Below are positions 22,568 to 33,882 of a stretch of DNA of 64,000 bases, piece by piece; position 1 is the stretch's first letter, and every line of letters begins with the position of its first letter. This stretch comes from Hysterium pulicare CBS 123377 (taxonomy: Eukaryota; Ascomycota; Dothideomycetes; Hysteriales; Hysteriaceae). The stretch spans positions 62,001 through 126,000 of the forward strand of contig AJFK01000293.1 of NCBI GenBank assembly GCA_000467715.1. The letters are read 5' to 3'. The notes beneath the pieces are model-generated. The model was not told the origin of the DNA. It did not search any database and saw only the letters and a list, made by a program, of their open reading frames with translations. A program made the translations under genes and the position numbers.

Positions 22568-23212
22568 TGTGGTTTACGAAGTTGGGCTTTTGAGATGAGA
22601 GGATTGGGGTAGATGAAGGGAAATAGTTAACGATATGGGTGGATGCGAGATAGTTTGAGTGTAGTATTAAAATGGAGGTCGTGCGTTGATACTGAGTGCG
22701 CCTGATTGCTTGACGTGATCTGAAATTGGTTGTTGCGATGCTACTCAACCTATGGATTCTACAGCTCCTTTATATGTCTTCCACCCTACTTCATTGTGAC
22801 TCTCTTCATCATTGACTATCGTCGTCGTCATTCCTGGTTCTGAAGCGGGAGAATAATTGTTGCGCGAGACGGCCGTTAGCGTTTCGGCCGTAACATTAAC
22901 CTCACTATAATCTGCATCTACAAAAATCGGATACGTGAGATCTGAAGTATAATTTTAGGAAGCATTTTGCGCTCGGAAGTATGATGAGTTGAAGATATTT
23001 GAACTCCGTTGATGATAACCATCGTGCTTGAAGGAGGTCTGACATTGGGATAGTTTATCGATAAGCATTCACTAATGACTAGCCCACACGTGAAAGCGCG
23101 CCTTGACCAACTAGCTTGGCGTAGTAGACTCAACAACAAACATTGATTGCCATGACCACAAGCCAATTCTTACACAACCACTATTGCATTCTTTAAGCAC
23201 ACTGACATAACC
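22568..23212. promoter_or_regulatory. Divergent promoter between Cys-cluster and coiled-coil genes
   Basis: 645 bp between opposed starts. Short reading frames here (22374-22748, 22918-23166) have no support. It should carry both 5' regulatory regions. Confidence 0.4.
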
Positions 23213-25645
23213 ATGGCGCGCTCGCGATCAACATATACAGCCAGTCCCTCGAGATATCGCTCGCCCACTCGCAGCCCAACCCGTCGCGCTCCCTCGGAAC
23301 CTGAATCACGATATGAACTTGATCTTGACGCGTTCGGCGGACCTGAATCGACGGGCCTGGAAACTACTGAACTGAATGAGAATGGAGGCCCAAAAACCGA
23401 CATTATACTGAGTGATGATATCGACGGACCGGAGGACTTCACCATGAACATGGAATATTGGATGCGCGCACCTCTCCCTTTACCCCTTCCAAAATCCAGA
23501 AAAGAAGCAAAGGTCAGGGTTGAGGAAGTAAGTGAAGAGATCCAAGATACCACTGGAGAAGGGCAGGATACCACTGGCGAAGGAGACAGGCCAATCTCAG
23601 TTGAAGACTCGAGCGAAAGGCGAGAACGGGACGAATACGAATCGGGGTCACGGACAGTGCGCCTCAATGAAACCCAAAATGAGCGACCTCACAAGAGGCA
23701 GTCATCTGGATCATCAATGGACAATGAAGAGAAGGTTCTGAGCTATTTGGATGCACTACCGGATACAGATATCGGTGATGCTCAAACATCTACCCCTCTC
23801 AGACTTCCGAAATCGAATATGCTTCAGGTTCCAGCGCACTCAGCACATAAAGCGAAGTCACTACAACCAACGGTAGAAGACTATGTCGATACCCCCAGAA
23901 AAACTACCCAGGAGACAGTCATACACAACGTTCGGGACCCTGCGAAGGAGGAGTTAAGTCCAATGAAGGACGACACAGTCTCAAGTAATGTCGCAGAGCT
24001 CCAATCGAAACTCGAACAACAGGAATTGGCGTCGAAGACGCGCATCACGGAACTCGAAACCCTGCTTTCCTATACCCGCTCCGAATTGGATTCTCTGCGT
24101 AACGATAACTATAAGCAGAATGAACGCATTTCTGAGCTGGAGAAGGAGAACGAGGAGTGGGCGCGCGGCCATGAAGCGGCTACCCGCAGGGCTGACGCAA
24201 AGCTCAGGCAACAGGAGGAAGCTTTAAGGACCAGCATGCAGGAATTTGCAGAAGAAATGCGGTTGCAAAATCTTGCCAAGTTACAGAACGAGAAATTGGG
24301 GTTTGAGGCTCACCTTCGAACCCTTGAGGATGCAAAACGCACAGTGGAAGTGGAGTTGGTTTCCAGGAACGAACGGCTTGGGCAATTACAGGTCGAACTT
24401 GATCAGTCGAGAGAGGCGAAAGAACGAGCTTTGCGGGATCTCGACCAAAGCAAAGAAGAGGAGGAGCAGAAACGTATCCAGGAACGAAATGAGTTTAACG
24501 GGAAAATATCGTCGTTACAGGCAAGAGCTGACATGCTTCAAAACGACCTTGAAAAAGCTACAACCGAAGTCAAAGCTGCCCGCGAAGAAGCTCAAACACG
24601 CGCCCACGTGCACGATCACATCCAGTCTGATACGTTCAAGTTCACAGAACTAGAATCACGTATTCAATCTCTACAAAACCAACTCGACTCCTCCCGTTCC
24701 GATGTCGCCGCCAAAGACCAGGAGATTCTCCGAAATATTGAAGAACAGGAGCGGTTGGAGAAGCGCTTTAATACTTCACAGAGTCATATCTCAACCCTCG
24801 AAAATATTGTTCCAACTCTTCGTCAACAGCTCACTCAAGCACAAACTGAGACTTCCAACTCCCGTGCTGAGACTCAGAAGGCCGAGGACGAAATCCGCAC
24901 AATCACCGAGCGCCTTCAAGAAACACGCACAGCTGCCGACACTAGGATTGCTGAAATTGAAAAGGAACTCAAAAAAATGGAAGCTTCTAAAGAGGAAACG
25001 GAAAGTAAGGGCAATGATCTCCAATCCCAACGGGCGGATTTGATCTCACAACACGAAACCGAGCTCGAAGCAATGCGAACGAAAGCCGAAGACGCAGTTA
25101 GGAAAGTCGGCGTCCTGATTGAACAAGAGAGGACTGAGAAAAAGAAGCTTCTGAAGGATCTCAAGAGCGTAAGAAGCGAGCTTAACCAACTACGAGCGGA
25201 GGCTACAAAGAAGGTCGTAGAGCAAGACTCGGAGTCAGAAGACGGGGACGAAGACAGCAATGCCAAGGATGTGGAAATCGAGAAACTTCGAGAACTCCTC
25301 CGTAAACAAGTCGCCGCAACCAAGTCCTCAAAAACCGAAAGCGCTTCTTTACGCAGCGAGCTTGAAACCCTTCGTGCGGAAGCCGAGACCAGACAACGAG
25401 ACTTTGAAGCTGTTAACAGGGCTATGGATGAACGGCTTGCTATTTTGATGTCTGCTGCGCTCAAGAAACGCGCGAAGAGTGTTGTTGATCATAGAGATGA
25501 ACAGTGGATTGAGAATGTGGGACGGACAAAGGGAGAGAGAGATTTCATGGGGAGAGTTCTTATGAGGGAGTGGGGGAGACAGGAGTGCGGTGTTGCGGGC
25601 GAGAGGGAGAGCCAGTTGTATCAGTATCAATACGTGAAGAGGTGA
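23213..25645 (+). CDS. Long coiled-coil protein, possibly spindle-pole or cytoskeletal
   Basis: Single uninterrupted exon, 810 aa. The N-terminal region is disordered and Ser/Arg/Pro-rich (SPSRYRSPTRSPTRRAPSEP). A short conserved-looking motif, GPEDFTMNMEYWMRAP, lies near residues 76-91. Residues about 255-700 form an almost continuous heptad-rich coiled coil. The C-terminus has a basic segment, LKKRAKSVVDHRDEQWIENV, and an MGRVLMREWGRQE motif. The overall layout resembles SnaD-like or Cut12/Pcp1-like spindle-pole-body coiled-coil proteins of filamentous fungi; that comparison is from memory and uncertain. No intron signals break the frame. Confidence 0.75.
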   Translation: MARSRSTYTASPSRYRSPTRSPTRRAPSEPESRYELDLDAFGGPESTGLETTELNENGGPKTDIILSDDIDGPEDFTMNMEYWMRAPLPLPLPKSRKEAKVRVEEVSEEIQDTTGEGQDTTGEGDRPISVEDSSERRERDEYESGSRTVRLNETQNERPHKRQSSGSSMDNEEKVLSYLDALPDTDIGDAQTSTPLRLPKSNMLQVPAHSAHKAKSLQPTVEDYVDTPRKTTQETVIHNVRDPAKEELSPMKDDTVSSNVAELQSKLEQQELASKTRITELETLLSYTRSELDSLRNDNYKQNERISELEKENEEWARGHEAATRRADAKLRQQEEALRTSMQEFAEEMRLQNLAKLQNEKLGFEAHLRTLEDAKRTVEVELVSRNERLGQLQVELDQSREAKERALRDLDQSKEEEEQKRIQERNEFNGKISSLQARADMLQNDLEKATTEVKAAREEAQTRAHVHDHIQSDTFKFTELESRIQSLQNQLDSSRSDVAAKDQEILRNIEEQERLEKRFNTSQSHISTLENIVPTLRQQLTQAQTETSNSRAETQKAEDEIRTITERLQETRTAADTRIAEIEKELKKMEASKEETESKGNDLQSQRADLISQHETELEAMRTKAEDAVRKVGVLIEQERTEKKKLLKDLKSVRSELNQLRAEATKKVVEQDSESEDGDEDSNAKDVEIEKLRELLRKQVAATKSSKTESASLRSELETLRAEAETRQRDFEAVNRAMDERLAILMSAALKKRAKSVVDHRDEQWIENVGRTKGERDFMGRVLMREWGRQECGVAGERESQLYQYQYVKR

Positions 25646-25904
25646 TGGATGTCTTTGTCTGCATTTTCCAGCGCTTTTGGAGGTTCGGTAGGTGTTGTGG
25701 CACTTAAAAAGTTAGAATCGGCCTGGAATGATTGAATGCATAATGAACTCCTATGCTCAAAGCTCTTCCTATTGCTTGAACAATATACGCCCCGCATGTT
25801 ATTGGTATATAATGAGCAGATGTTGTTCCCCCCTAACGTACGTCTAAGTTCGTCTCTCGCATGGCCTCCTCCCAGAACTCTTGACACCTCAAATGCCCGC
25901 CAGC

Positions 25905-26423
25905 TTAAAGCAGACCCTTCCTTGCCAACTCAATCTTCCTCATCGTCTCTCCCTCTTTATACCCTCCTTTACTGGCACAAATCGCAATTCCCTCTCCCAG
26001 CTCGACTTTATCTTCGACGGCTTCCCAGGCGCAGGGACAGTGGTGTGGGAAGTGAACGCAGGAGAGGGTGCCGGGGCAGAGATAGTTCGTACAGTGCGCT
26101 TTAGCCACAGTTAGCAATTCATCCATCCAAAAACGGACAACCCAAAGGAAGGCACGCTGTCTGGGCTGCTGGTCTTTGTATGCGCTCGAAACGTGAAGCG
26201 CTCCATGACTTGTGGTGGTAGAGAAGGAATGGAATAGGAGAGATGGAGAGAAAGGCATACCAGCTTCATACTGTTGCTGATACCACGCCGAATCACTCCT
26301 CACATTCTGCGGCTGGTGCTGCTGTTGCCCTCCTCCAAACATCTGATCGAAGAAGCCGAATTGTGCGCGTGCTGGTATGACCATGAGGCTGAATATCAGC
26401 AGGAGAAGGTCTAGGAAGTCCAT
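25905..26423 (-). CDS. LCL2: Long chronological lifespan protein 2 (Lcl2), secretory-pathway protein
   Basis: Two exons (26423-26261, 26098-25905) give 118 aa, the usual size of this short family. A signal peptide ([20 protein letters not shown]) precedes [15 protein letters not shown] and [11 protein letters not shown]. After the intron come [20 protein letters not shown] and [15 protein letters not shown], the Cys-rich core diagnostic of Lcl2, and the end [10 protein letters not shown]. In yeast the gene is linked to lifespan and ER-associated degradation; its molecular role is not defined. It is divergent from NOP10 with 309 bp between starts. Confidence 0.95.
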   Translation of the reverse strand: MDFLDLLLLIFSLMVIPARAQFGFFDQMFGGGQQQHQPQNVRSDSAWYQQQYEAGMPFSPSLLFHSFSTTTSHGALHVSSAYKDQQPRQRAFLWVVRFWMDELLTVAKAHCTNYLCPGTLSCVHFPHHCPCAWEAVEDKVELGEGIAICASKGGYKEGETMRKIELARKGLL

Positions 26424-26732
26424 CGCGGCTTTTTGATCTCGTTGAACGTCTTCCGAATTTGTTCACGGAGGTGTGGTTGCGTTGGCTCGGTGTTTGAGTT
26501 TGGAGCTTGTTTGGTGAAGCTGGCCTTTTTGGATGGACGAAGTGCAAACGAGCCAAAGAGGCCAAGACTTGGATTTCGAACTTGCGGAGAAAAAGTTCCC
26601 ACTTCCGCGCCTGAAGGTTCAATTCTATAACAACTTCAATTACAACACCACACAGTCGCTTCATTGCAAAACCTTCAAGTAGGCCTCTTCTATATCCCTT
26701 GATTTCGCTGTCGAGCTAATTCCCTGCGCAGA
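26424..26732. promoter_or_regulatory. Divergent promoter between LCL2 and NOP10
   Basis: 309 bp between opposed starts; must hold both core promoters and leaders. Confidence 0.5.
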
Positions 26733-26986
26733 ATGCATCTCATGTACACGGTCGGTCCCGACGGCAAACGCCAATACACTCTGAAAAAGGTTGTCGACGG
26801 CGAAGTTTCGAAGTCTGCACATCCGGCCAGGTTCTCGCCGGATGATAAGTACTCGAGGCATCGAGTTACTATTAAGAAGAGATATGGATTGCTTTTGACG
26901 CAGCAGAGTGAGTGAATCTGGTATGGTGGATACTAGAGAGGAGATGCTAATGGTGTGTAGAGGATAAGCTTGCGCTTGGACAATAG
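26733..26986 (+). CDS. NOP10: H/ACA snoRNP subunit Nop10
   Basis: Small core protein of H/ACA ribonucleoproteins, which guide rRNA and snRNA pseudouridylation with dyskerin/Cbf5. Two exons (26733-26907, 26961-26986) give 66 aa, the expected length. The family sequence is unmistakable: [20 protein letters not shown], then [20 protein letters not shown] and [11 protein letters not shown]. The second coding exon is 26 nt and encodes most of KDKLALGQ. Unspliced reading would stop two codons into the intron. Like other eukaryotic Nop10 proteins it lacks the archaeal zinc cysteines. Confidence 0.95.
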
Positions 26987-27429
26987 GTGGGACGAGATGA
27001 GGGTATGTGTTATGGGAGAGACGGTTGGGGGAATGCTGGAGTTTTGAGAGAGACAGTGGAGTAAGGTTCTCTGGGGTGAAGGGCTGCTCCTCGACTTGAT
27101 GAGCATACTGCATGTGGCGTTATTGGGAGTTTGGGCAAAAGCAACTACGGCCACGGCTATTTGCTTCACATAATAGCTACGGCTCTTTCCAACAGAGCAA
27201 TCCGATCAAGTTCAATTTCGTTAAAGACCATTCGGCCTCCAGCTTGTTCCATGTGTCTTTTTCTATCGTGATGCGTTCATACCCTAGAGGAGGATATCAC
27301 GAGCTCACGCGCCCCGAAGCCGGTTTGTGTCTATAGGAACATGACCAGCCCTTCTAATTTTGGTCTCATAAAAACGCCGTGCAGATGCGATACCCGTAAG
27401 TCGTACGTCATATTTGTTCGCATACCAAC
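26987..27429. other. Convergent intergenic region
   Basis: 3' flanks of NOP10 and NOB1. No gene seen. Confidence 0.4.
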
Positions 27430-28868
27430 CTAGAATCTCTTCTTAGAGTTGACATTTTTACCTGCCCCAACTTTCGGTCTGCCCCCAGCTCGTCCACGGT
27501 CGCCAGTCAAGATGCCAGGCAGATAGTCCTCATCCATGAGATCCCTATGCTTCTGGCGTTTCTGATCGTCAACAGCTCTAACATACTCCTTTTGATCTTC
27601 GGCTAGGATCAGAGACTGGCCCCATCCCCCTTTGCCGCCTCCTTTTCCTCCGCCTCCAACATTGATTCGGCCGTTAGCGGAGCCCGAAACTGGCTTGGGA
27701 ATGCTGTAGCGGTCTCCCCGGTTGTTCCATTGGAAGTTCTTCTTTAGATGCAGTTTGAATTCGCCATTGGCGTTTGTAGAGCATGCGACTCGGGTTAGCG
27801 CAGGTTGGCCACACCTTGGACAAAATTGCTTGTCCATTTGTTTCGTTGTGAAAAAGCCTGACACAGGTTAGCGACTAAGTATATGCTGAGATGCACATAA
27901 TACTCACACGCGTGACATCGAAGTATCCAGGTTCTCAGGTTTTTGACTCGCTGCATATTATCAGAGAGAAGATTGAGATTCATCTGAAGGAGTACATTTT
28001 GCATGGCAAAATCCGTCGTGATTGTGGCTACTGCCATTTGCTTTGGCGCACTGGTCTGGCTGGCTGAGTTGCCATTCTCTTTAGCCTGGTGTTTCTTGAT
28101 GTTGGATGGCGTTATCCATTCTCCTTCCGAGTCGTCATCGGCAGACTCTGTGTTTTCGTAGGGCTCCGCTTCAGTCAACGACGGTTGGTCCTCGGATAAA
28201 GAAGAAATTTGCAGGTCTGATATGCCTGCACCGATCGACTCAGGCGATGCTGTAGAGGTGGAATGGTCAGTAGGCTTGTTGCCGGATACAGCATTTCGAG
28301 CTGATATCGCTGGAGGTTCTATTCTACTATCTTTTCCCTCTCTTTGTGATGTTGAAGACAGTTCTGGAGTCGACACGTCCCGTTGCGACTCTGTTGTAAC
28401 CAGCATAGAATCTTGAGCATCGAGTTTCTCGGCTTCATCGCTCTCCTTAACAAGGCCATCTGGTTCACTTTCGGAATCCGCTTCTTTTTTAGGCGGGCTT
28501 CCATTCAGTCCCTTCTGTCCAGGCACACTTCTCAGCCTCCAGTTTCCACCTAATCTCTCGCACTCAAGCTCATAGGCAAGCGCTAGAATTTGAAGATCAG
28601 GACGACTGAGCACCGAAAAATCTCCCGTCTTTTTGCTGAACTGAGCAACAACCTCGTAGCTTGCAGGGGTGGGATTTCTTATTGTAAGAAAAGGCAGAAG
28701 CGTGGTCTCAACTCGTGATCTTGTCGCAGCATCTCGGATTTCAGAAAGAATAGCCGGGGTCGTGAAGAGACATTCCGCTTGTTGGAGCAGGCTTGATACT
28801 GCTATAGCGTTTTTGATCAAAGGTCCTGTATCGATCACGAGCGAGTGAATTGGCTTTTGAGAAGCCAT
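27430..28868 (-). CDS. NOB1: 20S pre-rRNA D-site endonuclease Nob1
   Basis: PIN-domain nuclease that makes the final cytoplasmic cut producing the 18S rRNA 3' end. Two exons (28868-27908, 27857-27430) give 462 aa. The PIN domain begins at once with HSLVIDTGPLIKN (Asp13 is a metal ligand); later acidic residues sit in TPAILSEIRD and SRPDLQILALAYELE. A variable acidic linker of about 170 residues follows, then WITPSNIKKHQ. The zinc ribbon is spliced together across the intron as RCHACFFTTKQMDKQFCPRC, then GQPALTRVAC. A Gly/Lys-rich segment and a basic C-terminus complete it. I chose the Met at 28868 over the in-frame Met three codons upstream because it lies nearest the PIN strand. Confidence 0.95.
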
Positions 28869-31800
28869 GCGTCGCAATTATTATTTTTTGGCCTTCAAGT
28901 GAGAATAAAATGACAATTTTGGATGTTACTAAATTCAGCAGGCTACTGCTGAGTTTCTCCAGTCGCAAACTGAAGTCTTCACGATAATGTTGTCGAGTTG
29001 AAAGATGTCTAGGATTTTTAGTTCCGGAAGGTTTTTAAATTTCGCTTGCAGATATAAGGTATATTACAGGTTATAATGATGACAAAGACATCACTCATTG
29101 AGGTAGTTAGCGTCCGTCACTAAGCTACCTGACTTGGCTTTGTACTACATGGTTTCACGGTTAACCACATTCCATGATGCAGCCTCGATTGCTCGTACGC
29201 TGATGCAGCGTCTCCCCTCTCGCCTCCTTCGAAACTGCCTCCTCAACATGATGTTCAGATCGCCGAGCATGGCTTCCATGCTTTTGACGCCCCTCTCGGA
29301 TCGGAATCTCTTCCTAATGCAACCCTTCAGCTCCCACATCCCGTCCCTACTGTACGCCAAATAAGATCTGGACTAGCTCGAAAGCTGTCTGCGGATCCCA
29401 AATCCATATCCGCATTAGAACCATACTGGAATACCCGACTCGGGAACATGATGGGATGAGAGAAGCCGCGGTTCGGTACCCATAACGGCAAAGAAGAATC
29501 ACCAGACTTCAGGATCAGACCCCGATGTGATGAGAAAAGGATAACATGCATCTGTAGTGGGCATTCAGATAGCAAAACGGAAATTTGCCATGTCAGGAGC
29601 AGATGCGCTGCGGGCGGGTGTCTGCTCCCGTGAAGCCTATCCGAATCTTCGGGATGGGATGGGATGTGATTGCTCCGATCCATCTATTACGTGTCACCCA
29701 GAACTTCCCCTGAGTCACCGAACAATTCCGAGTATTTGATATCCCTGGAGGCGTGGCTGCGGTCTTTAAATGGCGATATGCTATCAGCAAGCCCAATGTA
29801 CGAGATGTACATGCTCTTTTACGCGAACCTGCCGCTGGGACCATGGCTGGTGGCTCGCCTCAATTTAATGACCATGCTCTTATAGGAACCGCTAAGTATA
29901 CATTCCTCTATACAATCAGTCTTCCTTCTCAGTTCCGTGTCGTTCCGAGTTACAGTGGGCCTAAGGTACAGTCTTTGACATACAGCTTCTCTTTCTCATG
30001 GTTCCCTTTGCTCATGCAACTGCCTTTGGTATGTCCGGATGGGTCCTGCGTTGGGGAATTGTCATATTGGATGAACGCATCCTACAACCGCGAAAATGGG
30101 GGGAAGGGCCTTGATATAACAGACGCATGCCAGCTCTTCCCAGCTATTGCATGCAAGTATTAAATTCCCTGAAACTAGTTCACTGGCCCTTGGCTTTACA
30201 AGGGACGGAAGCGAAAGCAAACTTCCCCCCGATATCTTATTGGCGAGAGACACACGGTGATACGTGGCTATCGGTGCGGCGTAGTCTTATTATGTAAGTT
30301 TGTCTCAAATGGATGCGCATGCCCTTATGAGGGCAAGAATTCCATCTTATCTTAACAGGAGGCAGCTGGACAATCTCGAATGAGATGAATAGCAAGCACC
30401 ACATCTCCGATCACATCATGAATGATCGATAACCCCCCCGCCTGCTGCTGCTTATGGCGGCGGAAGAGGCTTTCTTCTAACCAGCATCGTCGTAATGATA
30501 ACCAGGCTGGGGGTGGTTGTATCCAATTAGACTGCAATGCGTGTGATCAGTCGGTGATTGTTGTTGGGACCAGCTAGGATCGGTGAGCTCCCTGGACTAC
30601 TTTGTGGTGCGTTCATCGGTCTAGGGACTAACCTCTGGCAGACAATATTAGCCATGCGTCCCTCACCGATCCCATGCGGCCTGGCGTATCAAATCAGCCC
30701 TGAGATTTCCCCCGCTGTTATCGTTCTGCCCTCTTGGAAAACCAGATGTCGAAGATGTCCTACGACTGCACATGCCTTCAATACAGGCATTCAACCGAAA
30801 GAGTCGCTGCAGACAAGTCCTGTGCGGTAAGATGGTATCAGTCGCCCTATGACAACAAGCTTTGACCGTACGCTTTCTCGAAGGAGGAATAGAGGACGGA
30901 GATGTCTGTGGGAAACGCAAGGCAAACTTTCAGCCTTCCTGCCATGTAAGTTTGCCCGACTTTAGCGTGTATGCCGCATGATTCCGTTTCATGTCACCAG
31001 ATCCACTGGGCGCGTAGCTGTGTACTTAATGGATCGCCCTTCCCTCGAATCTGCATTGAGCTGAATTGCAATTAGATCTCTTTTCAAAATTATTGCAGAC
31101 AAACAAAAGCCTTACTTGTACCCCTGGGCATTCCATCTCGGTTAGATGCTGGCATAGAGGATGGCACCGACCCAACCCACAAAAAGAAACGCAGCATTTT
31201 ACGAGCCTTTCCGCACTCCCAGCACGAGTCTCGGCCTAGCTTTATAACCAGTCAGCAGCACCCCCCAGCGTTGAGCCGCATCACTGCCTTCTGTGGCCAC
31301 GCACGTGCAACCCAACTGCTCCATACAAAACTTTCTACTGGGAAATCACGCAAAGCAGCATAGAATACGCCGCAGAGGCCCCATACTCTTGGCGACGACG
31401 TGTCCCTGTATGTCCCCTCCAGCAGATCGTTTCATTAGCTTGTTAAGATGTTAGCTGATAAGTGGTATGACTAGTGCATCCTTCTTTTCCGTTTTTCTTC
31501 CGAGCGTTTATGCATGATTGCGTCTTTCACTGTCCAGGCATCCACATAATTCTCTCTTACTACTTAGACTTTCACGCCAACAACACATCGGATCCGCATG
31601 ACACAAATCGGCTGGTACTAAACAGCTGGCTCTAGGATACTTGAAGGAAGACCTCGGGCTATCTCACCCTCCAGTCGATGCCGATAAGAAGGGAATTGCT
31701 TCTTGTACGGACCATCGCGCCCCGAGAATCACGGGTGCGAAGCGGTAGCCTACTGCCGATGCTGTCTCCCACTACGGACCTCCTTGCGCTCTTTTAGAGA

Positions 31801-32247
31801 CCAGGATCGCCTGCTCTTTTCAATCCGCCACGCCGATCATGGGCTTCTCTTGATGTATACAGTGCATGCGCGGGGTAGCAATGTGGAGGTATTTAGTTGA
31901 TCCAGCACAGCGCCCATGACGACGTTGGCGGAAACCTTGCGCCAGTGTTCCTATGGTAGCCGACTCCTTATCTGCGACAGCTACGGAGGAGCATCTTAGG
32001 TTCCATTTCACGAGTTGGAGAAGAGTCGTCTGACCACCGGCATGTCGAATCTATTCCCCATCAGCTCTCACAGTGAAGAGCCGCATTAGTGTGCAAGCGG
32101 ATAAAGAGTCGGGCGAATCTCAAATATGAGAGGTCGACTCAACAGCAGAAAACTACCTCTCTGGCAAGTGCACGCGATTTTGCACCGTAGTCACTCCGAA
32201 TCTCGATTGCTGTATCACCCAGTATAGCTCCAAATTTCCCAGTGCAG
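28869..32247. other. Gene-poor interval
   Basis: 3.4 kb upstream of NOB1 with many stop codons in all frames and only short reading frames (the largest, 29753-30163, has no motif). It looks like long intergenic DNA or strongly decayed sequence. No inverted terminal repeats, long direct repeats or recognisable transposase or reverse-transcriptase motifs were seen. Confidence 0.45.
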
Positions 32248-33058
32248 ATGTCGGTTAGTAACTCCAAGCGTACTATGAGATTCAGATCTGACGGATGTTG
32301 CTGACTAGGTCGCATTCATCTTCCGCATCGATCATTTGCAAGAAGCGCAGGATTTTACGCCTCTTACTGGTCAAGGGTTTGATTGGAGACCTTCGCAGGG
32401 TAAGGGCCACAACTTGCTAGTTGGTGGTGGAGTTTCTGGCCGATACTGGAAATGCGATGGGCAAAATATTAAACCATTAGCGGCAATTCCAGGAGGCTGC
32501 TCTCTATACAAGACATACTCGGTCTATTACGGCGATAGCGCTGGGTTTTGGATACTCAATGGAGATGCTACTCGACCGGCTGAAGACGAGGAATGGCATC
32601 GGTTAAGATTTGATCACCATGATACCGAATTATCGTCTTACTTGACGCAAGCTGGAGAACAACCTACTTTAAGAACACAGCGGCCCGATCAAGCGTGGCC
32701 CCAAATGCTTCTACCGGATATTTACCATGCTCACCCGAGTTCTCGAACCACGTATCAACAGTATGGCGGCCTTACCGGAGAACTTCCAATTTTTTTGGCT
32801 CTCATGGCCTTCTCCATCAGTGAGCACTCTGTCGAATGGCTACTACATAATTGCTTCCGGGATGGCAGTTGGAGAGTACATCAATATGTCCACGGCCGTG
32901 AGTAGTCGCTCCTGACCTCATACCCTTCATGCTGATATTCAATGATTCTAGGGGAGCATAAACGAGGTGTCGTAGTCAGAGTCTGGACCTGTCCTAATAC
33001 AACTGCGGAAGACCTGGAGGGGTACGAGGACGGAGATCTAGGAAAATATTTCTACTAG
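32248..33058 (+). CDS. Unfamiliar three-exon gene in a gene-poor interval
   Basis: Not recognised. Three exons with consistent phases (32248-32253, 32309-32897, 32952-33058) give 233 aa. Signals are ATGTCG|GTTAGT...GCTGACTAG and GGCC|GTGAGT...TTCTAG. The protein starts MSVAFIFRIDHLQEAQDFTP and ends VVVRVWTCPNTTAEDLEGYE followed by DGDLGKYFY. It has no clear signal peptide or membrane helix and is moderately rich in Trp, Tyr and His. The six-nucleotide first coding exon is unusual, and the true start could lie further upstream. A competing frame across 32727-32915 could mean the locus is a relic. Frame continuity over three exons is the only evidence for a gene. Confidence 0.4.
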
Positions 33059-33882
33059 TTTTCTCTCATCCCGGAGCTGGTTTTTGCCCATTGGTGCTAA
33101 AGCCGTCAATAACGGTAGCCCGACCGTCGAAAGCACTCGTTCTAAGTCCCAATTACCTATTTCATCTGACAGATTTTCCAACATCAATTATCTTCAATGG
33201 TGTGTGGTCTGTCACTAACGAACATTTCCTTGAGCTTTTGATTCCTCAAGTTATACTTCACACTCTTTTTACTACCTGTCTCGCCCGCCTACACGCTAGT
33301 GGTCGTCTGGCATACACTGCTCATTACAGCTACGAGAGCGAACACTTTATACGTTACCATTCTCATTTGTCATTAGTACGTTTACGACTGCATGTGAAGG
33401 ACTCGGGGATTAGAGCGAGCCGGTGGCTGGTACATAAGGCTGAATAAATTTCATTAGTCGAGAAACCTATTTTCAATACTAGTCACGTGTTTCATGAATC
33501 TCACCGCCCCGGCAATATCTGAAGTGTCCTATAGTTGATCCGCTTTCACTTCTGTACTCATAGTCGGCCTCGGTTTTTTCCAGATGACAGATACAATCAC
33601 GAAGATATGAATGCTTCGGCAGAGTATCTGACATACGATATAGATATTCACCGCCCATTTTGAGCTCCAGACAACCGGGTTTCTTACATGGCATCAACCA
33701 GTAAAGTCGGTCAACAAGCCACTTTCATGACCTCTTCCTCCGATCAGATCTATCGATCAGTCACATCAAGGATCAACTGACCCAAATCTATGCAACATGG
33801 AAGATATCAGCCAGGTGGCGAAAGCTAGTTCGAATAGAGGACTATTGTCAGTATTCCCTCGAGGTGAATTTCCTGATACGCA
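33059..33882. other. Intergenic region
   Basis: About 0.8 kb between the orphan gene and the 33883 gene. A 118-residue frame at 33091-33447 has no motif. No gene supported. Confidence 0.4.

Noticed and set aside
29753-30163. 136-residue frame in the gene-poor interval
   Set aside because: No recognisable motif, no plausible upstream or downstream exon, and other frames of similar size overlap it.
33091-33447. 118-residue frame after the orphan gene
   Set aside because: No motif, no continuation with splice sites, and composition close to random.
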